Of a stretch of 64,000 nt of DNA, positions 1 to 9,766 are shown in pieces (within the stretch, counting starts at the first letter, position 1; every line of letters begins with the position of its first letter). Location: assembly GCF_036021035.1 (NCBI RefSeq), contig NZ_CP107930.1:434001-498000 (forward strand), given 5' to 3'. This DNA comes from Kineococcus sp. NBC_00420 (GTDB lineage Bacteria > Actinomycetota > Actinomycetes > Actinomycetales > Kineococcaceae). A program made the position numbers and the translations under genes. The notes beneath the pieces are model-generated. The model searched no databases. It saw only the letters and a program-made list of their open reading frames with translations, and was not told the DNA's origin.

Positions 1-918
1 CACTACCGAACCCGCCGATCACCGCGCCTGGGACCGGCCCGGCGACGTCCCCGACCGGCCAGTGCGCTGAGCGCGGTCGAGGAGCAGCAGGTAGTTGATT
101 TGGTGACTTGCGAGCGATTCGTGGATAAGTCCGTCGCGCAGATTTGGGCGATGCTGCTGGACGAGGGCACCTACCTGTGCTCGCAATCCACGATTCATCG
201 CCTGCTGCGGCGCAATGGGTTGGCCGGTGACCGCCGCGCCCAGGCCACGCATTCAGCGAAGGTAAAACCCGAACTGGTCGCCGCCGGTGTTGGGCAGGTC
301 TGGACCTGGGACATCACCAAACTCCGCGGCCCGGCCCGGGGCGTCTACTACGAGTTGTACGTCGTCATCGACATCTACTCACGCTTCGTCGTCGCCTGGC
401 GGGTGGAGACTCGAGAAGACGCAGGTCTGGCCCAGGACATGCTCGAGCAGGCCATGGGGCGCCACCAGATTCCCGACGTCGTCCACGCTGACCGGGGCAC
501 GTCGATGACTTCCAAGCCCGTCGCTCAGTTGTTGGTCGATCTGGGTGTCACGCGGTCGCATTCGCGGCCGCAGGTGTCGAACGACAATCCGTACAGCGAG
601 GCGCAGTTCAAGACGTTGAAGTACGCCCCGGCCTTCCCAGACCGATTCAGGACGCTCGAGCACGCGCGGGAGTTCTGCGAACAGTTCTTCAAGCACTACA
701 ACTACGTCCACCGCCACTCCGGGATCGGCCTGCACACCCCGGCCTCGGTGCACTACGGGACCGCCAGGCAGATCCAAGCCGCCCGCCAGATCACCCTGGA
801 CGCGGCCTACGCCGCGCACCCTGAACGGTTCGGCGCCCGCCACCCGAAACCGCCGGCCTTGCCAAGTGCGGCGTGGATCAACGAACCCAGCCGAGAGGCT
901 CAGATACAGAGCGCGTAG
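1..918 (+). CDS. IS3-type transposase (OrfB/integrase core), 5' end outside window
   Basis: The frame is open from the first base, so the N-terminus lies upstream of the window. The visible part has a helix-turn-helix linker (around 100-215, ending in LLRRNGL) followed by an rve/DDE integrase core. The first Asp is in TWDITK near 310, the second in HADRG near 490, and the Glu in NPYSEAQ near 600. The C-terminus (HYNYVHRHSGI...TPASVHYG) is typical of IS3-family transposases. It cuts and joins DNA ends of its own element. No partner OrfA or inverted repeat can be seen on the available side, so whether the element is intact cannot be judged. Confidence 0.85.
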   Translation, partial: HYRTRRSPRLGPARRRPRPASALSAVEEQQVVDLVTCERFVDKSVAQIWAMLLDEGTYLCSQSTIHRLLRRNGLAGDRRAQATHSAKVKPELVAAGVGQVWTWDITKLRGPARGVYYELYVVIDIYSRFVVAWRVETREDAGLAQDMLEQAMGRHQIPDVVHADRGTSMTSKPVAQLLVDLGVTRSHSRPQVSNDNPYSEAQFKTLKYAPAFPDRFRTLEHAREFCEQFFKHYNYVHRHSGIGLHTPASVHYGTARQIQAARQITLDAAYAAHPERFGARHPKPPALPSAAWINEPSREAQIQSA

Positions 919-997
919 ACAGCCCGTGTCTCACCGAGCTTGACGGGTTCCGCTGCGCGCGGACGTCGACACCGAGTCCACGCTCGACACGGGTACC

Positions 998-1064
998 GCG
1001 CTCACGGCATAGTCCGAAACTCAGCGCTTCACGCGCGAGGAGTTACACCACTCCGCGGGACGTC
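998..1064 (-). repeat. Solo terminus of an IS256-type element
   Basis: Read on the minus strand this segment closely matches the end of the intact IS256-type element at 53089-54566, through the terminal repeat (AGTGGTGTAACTCC) and the adjoining transposase-proximal sequence (GGACTATGCCGTGAG). Only one end is present and no transposase follows. It is a deletion or recombination scar of the same IS type. The rest of 919-1301 shows no convincing gene. Confidence 0.8.
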
Positions 1065-1301
1065 ATCCGACTTGCAGGTAACAACGTCGGTGGAGGTGCG
1101 GGTGGTGGCGTTGTAAGGGGTGGTGCTGTGTGGTGTGGCTGTCGCAGGGCCCCCATCAGGACAGAATCAACGGGGAAGGTGTGTGAGGAACGAGGAGCCT
1201 GTAGCAGCTAGTCGCTCCGAGAAAACCTTAGTGTCGGCGGTGAAGCTGTTGCGCAGGGAAGCCGAAGGATCCGCTACCGACAAAGTCTCACGGTAAGCTC
1301 A

Positions 1302-1712
1302 CTATCCATTTATGCAAGCAACCTCATAGCTGATTGGACCTTCTAGGCTGAATAGTGGGATACGACTCTGATCCTGACGGTCCCATAGAGTCAACAACCA
1401 CTGGCCGTAGGTTTCTTCGCTCACGAGTTCCAGTGTCCAACCGTTTTGCGTCTCAAAGATTACATCGAACTCTAGTTCACGTTTGACGAACTGGACATAC
1501 ACTAGATCATCGTCTACGAGTGGCGCCACCGGTCGTTCTACAGAATCACCGCCTGCTGCATCAATGGCCGAACTTGGTGGCGTGAGACGCCACGACCCGT
1601 TTATGCGTAGTTGCCAGTCGCGACCTTGAAGGTAAGGCCCTGCCTCATCGACATTCGCGTGTTCGACATGCAGGGGGAGCAAATCCCGAATTTCCTTCAG
1701 TAAGTTACTCAT
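1302..1712 (-). CDS. Putative immunity protein for the RHS toxin
   Basis: A 136-residue acidic cytoplasmic protein with no signal peptide or membrane segment. Its ATG shares one base with the TAA stop of the RHS toxin gene (TAATG), so the two are translationally coupled. In polymorphic toxin systems the gene directly after the toxin encodes the protein that neutralises the toxin's C-terminal domain, and size, position and coupling all fit. Aromatic-rich strands (DWQLRINGSWRL, NGWTLELVSEETYG) suggest a beta-rich fold. I do not recognise a named immunity family; the role is inferred from context. Confidence 0.65.
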   Translation of the reverse strand: MSNLLKEIRDLLPLHVEHANVDEAGPYLQGRDWQLRINGSWRLTPPSSAIDAAGGDSVERPVAPLVDDDLVYVQFVKRELEFDVIFETQNGWTLELVSEETYGQWLLTLWDRQDQSRIPLFSLEGPISYEVACING

Positions 1713-4700
1713 TACTGCATCAATTCGATGTGAGTGCGCTCGTTGACGTATTGACGAGTTGCCGCCCCCCTAGGTGTCCCCCTGGGCGGATTGGGCGTCG
1801 TTCCGGTAAAGGGACTCACTCTTCCGCCGTTGCCATTTTCGAAAGAGGCGCGCAGTCCCGCGCCATTTTTCTGCGGATCCATGATGCGGATGCTACTGCC
1901 GTCAGGCAGCCGGTACCCGGCGCCCAGAGACTTAGTTGGATACGAGCTGAACCCTGGCGTTCCAGCATCCACTGCCCTCTGCAGACCACTTCCCAGCCGG
2001 GATGCGCTGGTCGGCACGACTACTCCGCTAGCGCTGGCGATGAAGTCGGCGCCGCCACAGTTGGTGTTGTGCACGAGGATGGGGGTGTTGCCGGCGTAGA
2101 CGTAGAAGGTGTGGACGCCTTCGACGGTGAGGTTGTCCATGACCTCGGCGCCGATGAAAGAGCGGGTCGCGGCCAAGGTGACGGTGGCGCCGGTGTCGGT
2201 GCGCAACTGCTGCCCGACCAGCAACTGGGAGGCGTCCGTCCAGGTGCGCGTGGTGGCGTTGTAGAACTGGTGGTGCTGCGTGGTGTGCACCACCGCTTGG
2301 GTGCCGTCAGGTTGCGTGATGGTGAGGTCGGTGAACTCCGCGTCGTTGTTGACGTGGACCGCGGTCACCTCACGAGACGAGGTCTCCCCGATGGTGGGGT
2401 CGGTGGCGGTGACGATGTCACCGATTTCGATGTCACCGATGGGCTTGCGGGTCCCATCACCCATCAAGACGAGGGTGTCGGGAGTGAAACTATTACGCAG
2501 AACACAGCCCGCCAGGTTCCCCGTCTCACTGCTGGCTGCAACGTCCTCCCCGCCCCGCGCTCCCGCCCGGGCACCAGCTCGAGCACCGGTACTAGCTCCG
2601 GTCTTCACCACGCTGCCAGCACCGTCGGTGACGACGGCCGCGGCGATCTGCCCGGCGATGTTGCCGCCGGCGTAGGCGAAGGAGCCGGAGTCGACGTAGC
2701 AGGAGGCGCCGGGTGAGATCGCATCGCGGATGAGATTGCTCAACCCCCCGGAAGCGCCGTCACCGAAGCCAATGACGGCGGTGGTCGCCGTTCCGGTCCA
2801 GCCGGTGGTGAACACCATCTCGAGCTGATCGGCGGGGCCGGAAAGCAGCAGGCTGTTGTAGGCCTGACCGAGGCTGAACAGGCCCAGGGGGTCGCTGTTC
2901 TGCAGGGGATTGCCGGAGGCGTAGCCGTAGACGTCGCCGGTGAGGTTCTCCAGCGGGTCGCGGGTGAGGAACGCCGCGGTGAGCGGGTCGTAGTCGCGGG
3001 CCCGGAGGTAAACGAAGCCGGTGTCAAGGTCGGTGTACTCCCCGGCGTACCCGAACCGCGACAGTGTCCCGGTGCTGGTCTCACGGGCGCCGTAGGGGCC
3101 ATAGGCGGCGCGGCCGGTGACGGTGCCGGCGGCGTTGGTGAGGGTGGTGACAGAGCCGGTGAGGTCGGTGTGCAGCCAGGTGATCGCGCCGCTGGAGCGG
3201 TTGATCTCCGCGATAGGGCTGGCGGTGGGGCCGTAGACGTAGTCCACGGTGGCGTCGGCGAGCATGAGCGGGAGCCCGCCGGTGGTGTCCCAGACGTACT
3301 TCTCGGTGGCTGTGGTGGTGGAGCCAGTAGCGGTGCGGGCACGAGCGACGCGCAGGCCGTCGCCGTTGTAGGTGTAGCCGACCTTCGCCGCAGGAAGAGT
3401 GGCGGTGGTGAGGCGGTCGGCGGCGTCGTAGACGTAGCTGCTGGTCGAGGCCGCCGTGGTGGAGGTGGCTGCGGTGGCGGCCGCAGTGCGGTTGCCGACG
3501 GTGGAGTAGGTGTAGCTGGTCTGCGGCCCGGCGCGGGGAACGCGGACGGTCAGCAGACCGGTAGCGGAGTACTGCAGGGTGTCCCCGGCCGGGGTGGCGG
3601 TGACGTTGCCGACCGGGTCGTAGGCGTACACCCCGCTAGGGGTAGCGGTGCTGGCGGGGGTTCCCGTGCCGGTGGCGGTGTTGGTGAGCTTCTCCAACTG
3701 CCCGCGGGCGTTGAACCCGTAGGAGCGGGAAGTGTCCACCCCACCCGAGGTGGTCTGGGCGGCGAGCTGGGCGGCGCCGTCGTAGGTGTAGCCGTACGTC
3801 GCCAACGCCGTGCCGGTCGCGGTGATCACCCCGGCGGTGGAGGTGGCGACCGGGGAGACCGTGATGCCGGTGAGCAGACCGGCCGCGTCGTAGCTGCGGA
3901 AGGCGCCGGTCTTGGCGTTGGTCAGCGACGCGATCTGCCCGTCGGCGGTATAGGCGAGCGAAGCGACCGCGGCCGTACCGGTGGGGGCGGTGCTGCCCGC
4001 GGCGGCCCCGGTGGGGATGGACACCTTGGTCATCTGCCCGGCGGCGTCGTAGGTGTAGGTGGCCTTGCGCAGGTCGGGGTAGGCGATGGAGGTCTGCTGG
4101 CCGAGCGCGTCGTAGGTGTAGGTGGTGGTGCCGGCCGGTGCGGCGGTGGTCACGATGTTGCCGGTCTTGTCGTAGGTGTAGCTGGTCGTGCCGCTGCCAT
4201 CGACCATGCCGGTGCGCTGACCAGCTTTGTCGTAGGCGTAGGTGACATCCGGTGTGGTAGCCGTGTAATCGATCTTGGTGACGCGCCCCAGAGTGTCGTA
4301 GCTGTTGGTGGCTCCGGTCCCGGCGGCAGTAGTGACGGTGGCCAGTTCGTCCTCGAGGGTCCAGGCGTAGGTGGTCTTACCGGCCCCGGGGACGGTCGCG
4401 CTGATGCGGCGGTTGCCGTTGTCGTAGGTGTAGGCGCTGGTGCGGCCGGCGGCGTCGATGAAGCTGAGCTGGTTGCCGACCTTGTCGTAGGTCCAGGACT
4501 GGCGGGTGCCGTCAGCGGCCACGGTCGCCACCGTCCGTCCCAGCGCGTCGTAGTTCACGCTGGAGGTCCGCTTCAGCGCGTCGGTGGTGGCCGCGGGCCG
4601 CCCCACCGCGTCGTAGGCGTAGGTGGTGACCCGCTTGAGCGGGTCGCTCACGCTGGCCACGGTTCCATCAGGGTTGTAGCTGGTCGTGGTGGCCGCCATG

Positions 4701-7700
4701 GACGGCAACGTGACGGTGGTGCGCTGCCCGGCCTGGTCGTAGCTGAAGGTGGTGATCCGGTTCAGGGGGTCCTTGGTGCTGGTGACCTGCCCGGCGCCGT
4801 CGTAGGTCAGGGTAGTCGTCGAGGCGTTGGCGTCCTTGATCGTGGTGTTGCGCCCGGCGGCGTCGTAGCCGTAGGTGGCGACCTTGCCCAGGGCGTCGGT
4901 CGCGGTGAGTACTTCCCCGGTCAGGGAGTAGGTGATGGTGTCGACCCGGCCCAGGGCGTCGGTGCGGGAGGTGAGGTACCCGTCGCCGTTGTAGGTGTAG
5001 CTGGTGATGCCGCCGTCGGCGGCGGTGACCTTCACCGGCCGGCCGGCAGCATCCAAAGTGGTGGTGCTGACGCGGCCGGTGGGGCTAGTCGTGCCGGTCA
5101 TCCGGCCGGCGCCGTCGTAGGCGTAGGCGGTGACGGCGCCGGTGGGTGCGCTGACCTGGGCCAGGTCCCCGGCGCCGGTGTAGGCGAAGGTGGTTTTCGC
5201 ACCCAGAGCTTCGGTACTGGTGGCCAGGGTCCCATCAGGGTTGTAGGTGTTGGTGGTGACCGCCCCGGTGGGGTCGGTGCTGGTCAGCGGGTTGCTGGTG
5301 GCGTCGTAGGTCAACGTGGTGGTCTTGCCGGCGGCGTCGGTACTGGAGGTCAGATTGGCCAGGGCGTCGTAGGTGTAGCTGGTGGTCTTCCCCGACGGGT
5401 CGCTGCGGCGGATGACGTTGCCGTTGACGTCATCAGCGCTGGAAGTGATGCGTCCCAGCGGGTCGGTAACCGTGGCGAGGTTCAACGCCGCGGTGTAGGT
5501 GTAGCGCCAGGTGGCTTCCACCGCGGTGCCTGCCGCCACGGTCTTGGCGCTCAACATGGCGTCGGTGTAGGTCTCCACCGTCTTGATGCCGTTGGCGTCG
5601 GTGATCGTGGTGCTTCCATCGCTGACAGCCCCGCCCGTTCCGCCAGCAGTACCCGTTCCGCCAGTACCCGTTCCGCCAGCGGTGCTGTAGGCGAACGTCG
5701 TGGCCCGGGTCTGGGTGGCCGAAACCGTCTGGGTCTGCTGGGTGACCCGCCCGGAACTGTCATAGGTATTGGTCGTCACCAACCCGGCCGGGCTGGTCAT
5801 GGACGTCAACCGGTGGGCGCTGTCGTAGGCGTAGCTGGTGATCGCGCCGTCAGCAGCGGTGACCGAGGTCAGGTCCCCGGCGCTGCTGTAGGCGTAGGAG
5901 ACACCGCGACCGGCGGCGTCGCTGACCTTGGTGATCCGGGTGCCGGTGTAGGTGAAGGTGAAGGTGCGCCCCGAGGCCGCGGTGACCTTCTGCAGGACCC
6001 CGGCGGTGTCGTAGCTGGGGGTGATGGTGTTGGCGTGGGGGTCGGTGATCGAGATCAACCGGCCCTCAGCGCTGAACTTCATCGTGGTCTGCTGACGGCG
6101 GATGAAGGTGTAGGTGCCGTCGCTGTTGCGGGTCAGGCTGGCCAGGGTGCGTCGAGGAGCGATGAACCCGCCGCGGCCGTCGCGGGCGAAGGTGAGCACC
6201 GCGCCGGTCTCCTGGATGACGTCGACCAGTGAGGCGCTGGCCAGGGTGGCAGCGGTTCCTGCTCCAGGGTTGGCCGGGTTGGCAGTGTTGGTAGCGTTGG
6301 TGGCGTTGGTGTTGATCCGCAGGCCGATGTTGAGGTTGTCGTTCCAGCCATAGCCGAAACGCCCGTCCTGGGCGGCACGGTTGGTGGAATACGTCCGGGC
6401 CGCGCTCAACGGCAGGCCGCGCCCGATCACGCTCAGGTCGGTCGCGCCGAGGAAGAACTCACCGGTGGCGGTGTTGATCGGGTCCGCCGCACAGGACTGG
6501 GTGCAGTTCTGGGCGGGGTTGCCGCCGGTGGTCTCCCCCGGCTCGGTGGGGCCGACTGGGCCGGTCGGGCCGACGCCTGCGGGTCGCTCATCCACCCACT
6601 TGTCCGGCATCCAGAAGAAGCTCGGGTCGCTCATGACCATCGCAGCCCACCCGGTACCGCCGACCGCCGGCCAGGCGTGGAACTCGTACGGCAGGGACGC
6701 CGCGCCGCGGGTCACCTGTAGGTATCCACCGCGAGGATCGGCGTCCTGCAGACGCTGCATGGACTGCAAGTCCGCCGTGATGTCCTGCCCCAGTCGCAGC
6801 CGCAGCAGCAGCTGACCCCAGGTCCCTTCGGCCCAGACGGTGGCGGGCGCACCGGCGTAGTTCCCGGTGGTTTCCAGATAGGGCCGGTAGCCGTCGATGG
6901 GCCCGGCACTGGAGTAGGTCTGGTTGTAGCACTCCGCCTGCGAGCACTTCTCGATCGTGGCGTCCTCCACGCGGAACTGCTCACTGAAGGCGAGGGAATC
7001 ACGGGCCATGTCCTCGCGACCGATGGCGCTCAGGAACAGCCCACCCCAGCTGCCGGCGTCCAGCGCCTTGGCCGGGTCGTCGATGCCCTGGTTGAAGCGC
7101 TTCTCGGTGGGGTTCCAGAACTTGGTGAGCAACGCCTGCTTGACCCGTTCGGCAGCATCGAGGTAGCGCTGCTCGCCCGTGGTGTAGCCGATGTCGCGCA
7201 GTACGAAGTAGGAGTCGATGTTGTGCTCGGTACCGGCGAAGCCGACGTAGCCCTCGATGAAGTCGTAGTTCTCGTCGTAGCGACCCCAGCCGCCGCGGAT
7301 GGCTCCGTACTTCGGGTCGGCAGGGTCGCTGACCTGCAGGGTGAGGAGGTAGTCCGCGGTGCGCTGGGCGAGGTAGCGAAAGGCTGGGTCCCCGGTGCGC
7401 TGCTCGTAGGCCAAAGCGGCGGTGGCGACCCAGGCGAGGGCTCCGGTGCGGACGTACACCTCATAGATCTGGCCGCGATAGACATCAGCGGAGAAGGGAA
7501 GAGACCCATCGGGCTGCTGCACCTGCGACAGGTTCGCCAGGACCGCCCGGGCCCGCTCCGGCTGGTCGTTGGACAGGAACGCCAGTACAGCGACGGCGTC
7601 GTCATACATCCAGCTGCGCTGCTCCAGACGGTAGCCGGTGCGCTGGGTGGCATCCCCTTCGTAGCCGTAGGCGGGGTCGTCGAAGGGGATGGTGAAGGAG

Positions 7701-8899
7701 CGGACCAGACCCTGGTAGCTGGTGTCCGCGGCCCACTCGGTGGAGCTGATGGTCCGTTTCGTCGACTTCTTGACCAGTCGGGCGATGACGAAGGCGCCGT
7801 TGGTGGGGCGGGGGAAGCGGGTGATCCAGGTGCCGTCGGGGCTGAGCGCGACGGTGTCCTGCAGGTAGTCGATGTCGGTGCGGTAGAACACCTGGACCTC
7901 GACGGCGTCCAACGACTCAGCAGGAAGGTTGGAGTCGCTGGCCGCCACGTAGGCCACTCGCTGCGGCCACGCGGGTTCCACCGCACCGCGAAGGACCACC
8001 CGGGCGATCTTGGCTCCCAGGTTGACCGAGACAGCCCCACTGGACCACGTTCCGTCCGCGTTCAGCGCGAAGCCCTGAGTGCCTTGGCGGTATTCGATGT
8101 CGCCCTCGGGGTGGGCGTAGACCCGGACTTCGTAGCGCTCCGGGGAGGTGACGTTGGCCCAGCGACCGTTGACGGGGCCGGTGTAACTCGCGGGGTAATT
8201 CTGGGTGAAACTGATCCACGGGTTCTTCGTCAAGGTTCGGGGGAGCTGGTCGATGTCGGCGATGTGCCCGCTGATCGGCCCCACGTAGTTGGAGCCCTGG
8301 TAGTTGGCGTCGAAGGTCATGCGGAAGCCCTGGGACTGCTCCTGCTGGCCGCTGAGCCAGGTCGCGGCTTTGCTGCGGTGCGCGGCCATTCCATCGGGGC
8401 TACTGACCGAGGCCACGTTCGAGGGGGCGCTGCTGAGACCTGCGGCATCGACGGCGACGATGCGGTAGAACAGCGTTTTGCCCGCTGTGGCCGCGTCGTC
8501 GACGAAGCGTGGCTGGCTCACGCGCCGCAGCACCGTTGCCGAGCTGGGGGTGAAGGCCGCCGTGCTCCCTCGGTGCACCAGGTAGGACCTGGCCGCGGGA
8601 TCCGCGGTCCAGGTGAGGTTCACGGCGAGGCCCATGGAGTGGGAGGCGGCGACGACGTTGGTGGGGGTAGCAACAGCAGCTTGCGCCTGGCTGGTCACCT
8701 GACCTTGCGCCGTGGCGCCAGCAGCAGGAGCAGAAACCGGAACAGGGGCAGCGGCGGCGCTCGAGGAGGTCCAGGTCATCGTTCCCGCCATCAGCGCCGT
8801 GAGCAGCACTCCGACGAGGGAGCTGGACCCAGCTCCCTCGCCAGCTCGATAGCTCGCGCAGCCCCGGGGCTGGCCCTGACGCAGCACCTCGCTCGGCAC
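1712..8899 (-). CDS. Secreted RHS-repeat polymorphic toxin with glycosidase-like and Hint domains
   Basis: A 2395-residue protein. Order: hydrophobic signal segment (about 28-52), fibronectin-III-like domain (about 73-170), alpha/alpha six-hairpin glycosidase-like region (about 385-790), a Cys-bearing linker with a DUF6531-type start of the RHS shell (about 800-870), long YD/RHS repeats (YTYDxxGR type, about 900-1960) and the RHS core signature (YLRARDYDPLTAAF...DPLGL, ending near 2006). Then comes a Hint self-splicing-type domain that starts at Cys (CVLRNSF, about 2131) and ends in VHN (about 2280), and a final 115-residue variable domain that is the presumed toxin. RHS shells enclose a toxin, and Hint domains can release it. 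The C-terminal domain (RIMDPQ...PFTGTTPNPP...ERTHIEL) is not one I can assign. The start is the longest option; GTGs inside the signal region are alternatives. Confidence 0.85.
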   Translation of the reverse strand: MPSEVLRQGQPRGCASYRAGEGAGSSSLVGVLLTALMAGTMTWTSSSAAAAPVPVSAPAAGATAQGQVTSQAQAAVATPTNVVAASHSMGLAVNLTWTADPAARSYLVHRGSTAAFTPSSATVLRRVSQPRFVDDAATAGKTLFYRIVAVDAAGLSSAPSNVASVSSPDGMAAHRSKAATWLSGQQEQSQGFRMTFDANYQGSNYVGPISGHIADIDQLPRTLTKNPWISFTQNYPASYTGPVNGRWANVTSPERYEVRVYAHPEGDIEYRQGTQGFALNADGTWSSGAVSVNLGAKIARVVLRGAVEPAWPQRVAYVAASDSNLPAESLDAVEVQVFYRTDIDYLQDTVALSPDGTWITRFPRPTNGAFVIARLVKKSTKRTISSTEWAADTSYQGLVRSFTIPFDDPAYGYEGDATQRTGYRLEQRSWMYDDAVAVLAFLSNDQPERARAVLANLSQVQQPDGSLPFSADVYRGQIYEVYVRTGALAWVATAALAYEQRTGDPAFRYLAQRTADYLLTLQVSDPADPKYGAIRGGWGRYDENYDFIEGYVGFAGTEHNIDSYFVLRDIGYTTGEQRYLDAAERVKQALLTKFWNPTEKRFNQGIDDPAKALDAGSWGGLFLSAIGREDMARDSLAFSEQFRVEDATIEKCSQAECYNQTYSSAGPIDGYRPYLETTGNYAGAPATVWAEGTWGQLLLRLRLGQDITADLQSMQRLQDADPRGGYLQVTRGAASLPYEFHAWPAVGGTGWAAMVMSDPSFFWMPDKWVDERPAGVGPTGPVGPTEPGETTGGNPAQNCTQSCAADPINTATGEFFLGATDLSVIGRGLPLSAARTYSTNRAAQDGRFGYGWNDNLNIGLRINTNATNATNTANPANPGAGTAATLASASLVDVIQETGAVLTFARDGRGGFIAPRRTLASLTRNSDGTYTFIRRQQTTMKFSAEGRLISITDPHANTITPSYDTAGVLQKVTAASGRTFTFTYTGTRITKVSDAAGRGVSYAYSSAGDLTSVTAADGAITSYAYDSAHRLTSMTSPAGLVTTNTYDSSGRVTQQTQTVSATQTRATTFAYSTAGGTGTGGTGTAGGTGGAVSDGSTTITDANGIKTVETYTDAMLSAKTVAAGTAVEATWRYTYTAALNLATVTDPLGRITSSADDVNGNVIRRSDPSGKTTSYTYDALANLTSSTDAAGKTTTLTYDATSNPLTSTDPTGAVTTNTYNPDGTLATSTEALGAKTTFAYTGAGDLAQVSAPTGAVTAYAYDGAGRMTGTTSPTGRVSTTTLDAAGRPVKVTAADGGITSYTYNGDGYLTSRTDALGRVDTITYSLTGEVLTATDALGKVATYGYDAAGRNTTIKDANASTTTLTYDGAGQVTSTKDPLNRITTFSYDQAGQRTTVTLPSMAATTTSYNPDGTVASVSDPLKRVTTYAYDAVGRPAATTDALKRTSSVNYDALGRTVATVAADGTRQSWTYDKVGNQLSFIDAAGRTSAYTYDNGNRRISATVPGAGKTTYAWTLEDELATVTTAAGTGATNSYDTLGRVTKIDYTATTPDVTYAYDKAGQRTGMVDGSGTTSYTYDKTGNIVTTAAPAGTTTYTYDALGQQTSIAYPDLRKATYTYDAAGQMTKVSIPTGAAAGSTAPTGTAAVASLAYTADGQIASLTNAKTGAFRSYDAAGLLTGITVSPVATSTAGVITATGTALATYGYTYDGAAQLAAQTTSGGVDTSRSYGFNARGQLEKLTNTATGTGTPASTATPSGVYAYDPVGNVTATPAGDTLQYSATGLLTVRVPRAGPQTSYTYSTVGNRTAAATAATSTTAASTSSYVYDAADRLTTATLPAAKVGYTYNGDGLRVARARTATGSTTTATEKYVWDTTGGLPLMLADATVDYVYGPTASPIAEINRSSGAITWLHTDLTGSVTTLTNAAGTVTGRAAYGPYGARETSTGTLSRFGYAGEYTDLDTGFVYLRARDYDPLTAAFLTRDPLENLTGDVYGYASGNPLQNSDPLGLFSLGQAYNSLLLSGPADQLEMVFTTGWTGTATTAVIGFGDGASGGLSNLIRDAISPGASCYVDSGSFAYAGGNIAGQIAAAVVTDGAGSVVKTGASTGARAGARAGARGGEDVAASSETGNLAGCVLRNSFTPDTLVLMGDGTRKPIGDIEIGDIVTATDPTIGETSSREVTAVHVNNDAEFTDLTITQPDGTQAVVHTTQHHQFYNATTRTWTDASQLLVGQQLRTDTGATVTLAATRSFIGAEVMDNLTVEGVHTFYVYAGNTPILVHNTNCGGADFIASASGVVVPTSASRLGSGLQRAVDAGTPGFSSYPTKSLGAGYRLPDGSSIRIMDPQKNGAGLRASFENGNGGRVSPFTGTTPNPPRGTPRGAATRQYVNERTHIELMQ

Positions 8900-9766
8900 G
8901 CGCTGTGGTGGCGCCGGTGACGTTGAGGCCGGGTGTGCTCACAGCTCGCCCCTGCGGGTGAGGCGTGGGCCCAGCAGGCATCCCCTGCATCACACCGGCC
9001 AGGGCGGCGGCGAGAGCGGTGGTGGCGGCGGTCGCGGTCGCGGTGGCGGTGACCGCGCCCCCGACGAGCCCGCAGGCCCGCCAGCTGCGGATCGAACTGA
9101 ACGCGTGACGAGCGTGCACAGCGACCTGCTTCCCGTTCAAGGGCTCGCCCAGGCTGTGGACATGTCAGCCTGATCAACCGAGCACGCACAGAGCGTAAGC
9201 ACACCGTTGCGTTGCGTAGTAGTCTTCTGTGAAATTTCTAGCAACTCGATGAGCAATCTGCGAGGTCAGACGGCCGGAGCGTCGAGCTGAGGGGTGCTCG
9301 TGCGATCGCTGATGTCATACCGACCGACCGCAGGGTGGGTGCAGGGTGGTACTGACCGACTACTCAGCCTCGTTGGCGCCGCGCAACGCGTACAGGCCAA
9401 CGTCCCGCCCGTAACGTCGGATCGTGCTTCCGTCGCTGCACCTCATCGCCACGCTGTCTGGGGACGACCTCCTCCTCACCACCATCGCTGACGGCCGCAA
9501 GCACAGCCCGGTGCCACCACGGATACGTGCACGGGTACGTGCGCGGACCACCCCGTGGTGCTATGGGCCCACCGCGGACATCACCCAGGCTTGACCGCCC
9601 CTGCTGGCGCGGACACGGCTGCGTGTCGTCGGTGTCAGGAGCATCACGGGCGGCCCCCGCGGACCCGCGCCGCACCAGACCCCGCCCTGCGGTGGCCGCT
9701 GCCCAGCGGCGGGTGCTCCCACGCGTGAACGAGCACCCCGACGCCGGCGAGCGCCAGGGTCGTCTC
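8900..9766. other. Non-coding stretch upstream of the RHS toxin gene
   Basis: No ORF here has convincing coding character. The reading frames present are Arg/Ala-rich shadows. Positions about 9200-9260 are distinctly AT-rich for this DNA and are the likeliest place for the minus-strand promoter of the RHS toxin, but I cannot define promoter boxes with confidence. Confidence 0.4.

Noticed and set aside
3170-6232. Very long plus-strand frame opposite the RHS gene
   Set aside because: Gly/Val/Ala-rich low-complexity translation that mirrors the YD-repeat codons; a GC-rich antisense shadow, not a gene.
7223-8920. Plus-strand 565-residue frame opposite the RHS N-terminal half
   Set aside because: Composition and lack of motifs mark it as antisense to the glycosidase-like region.
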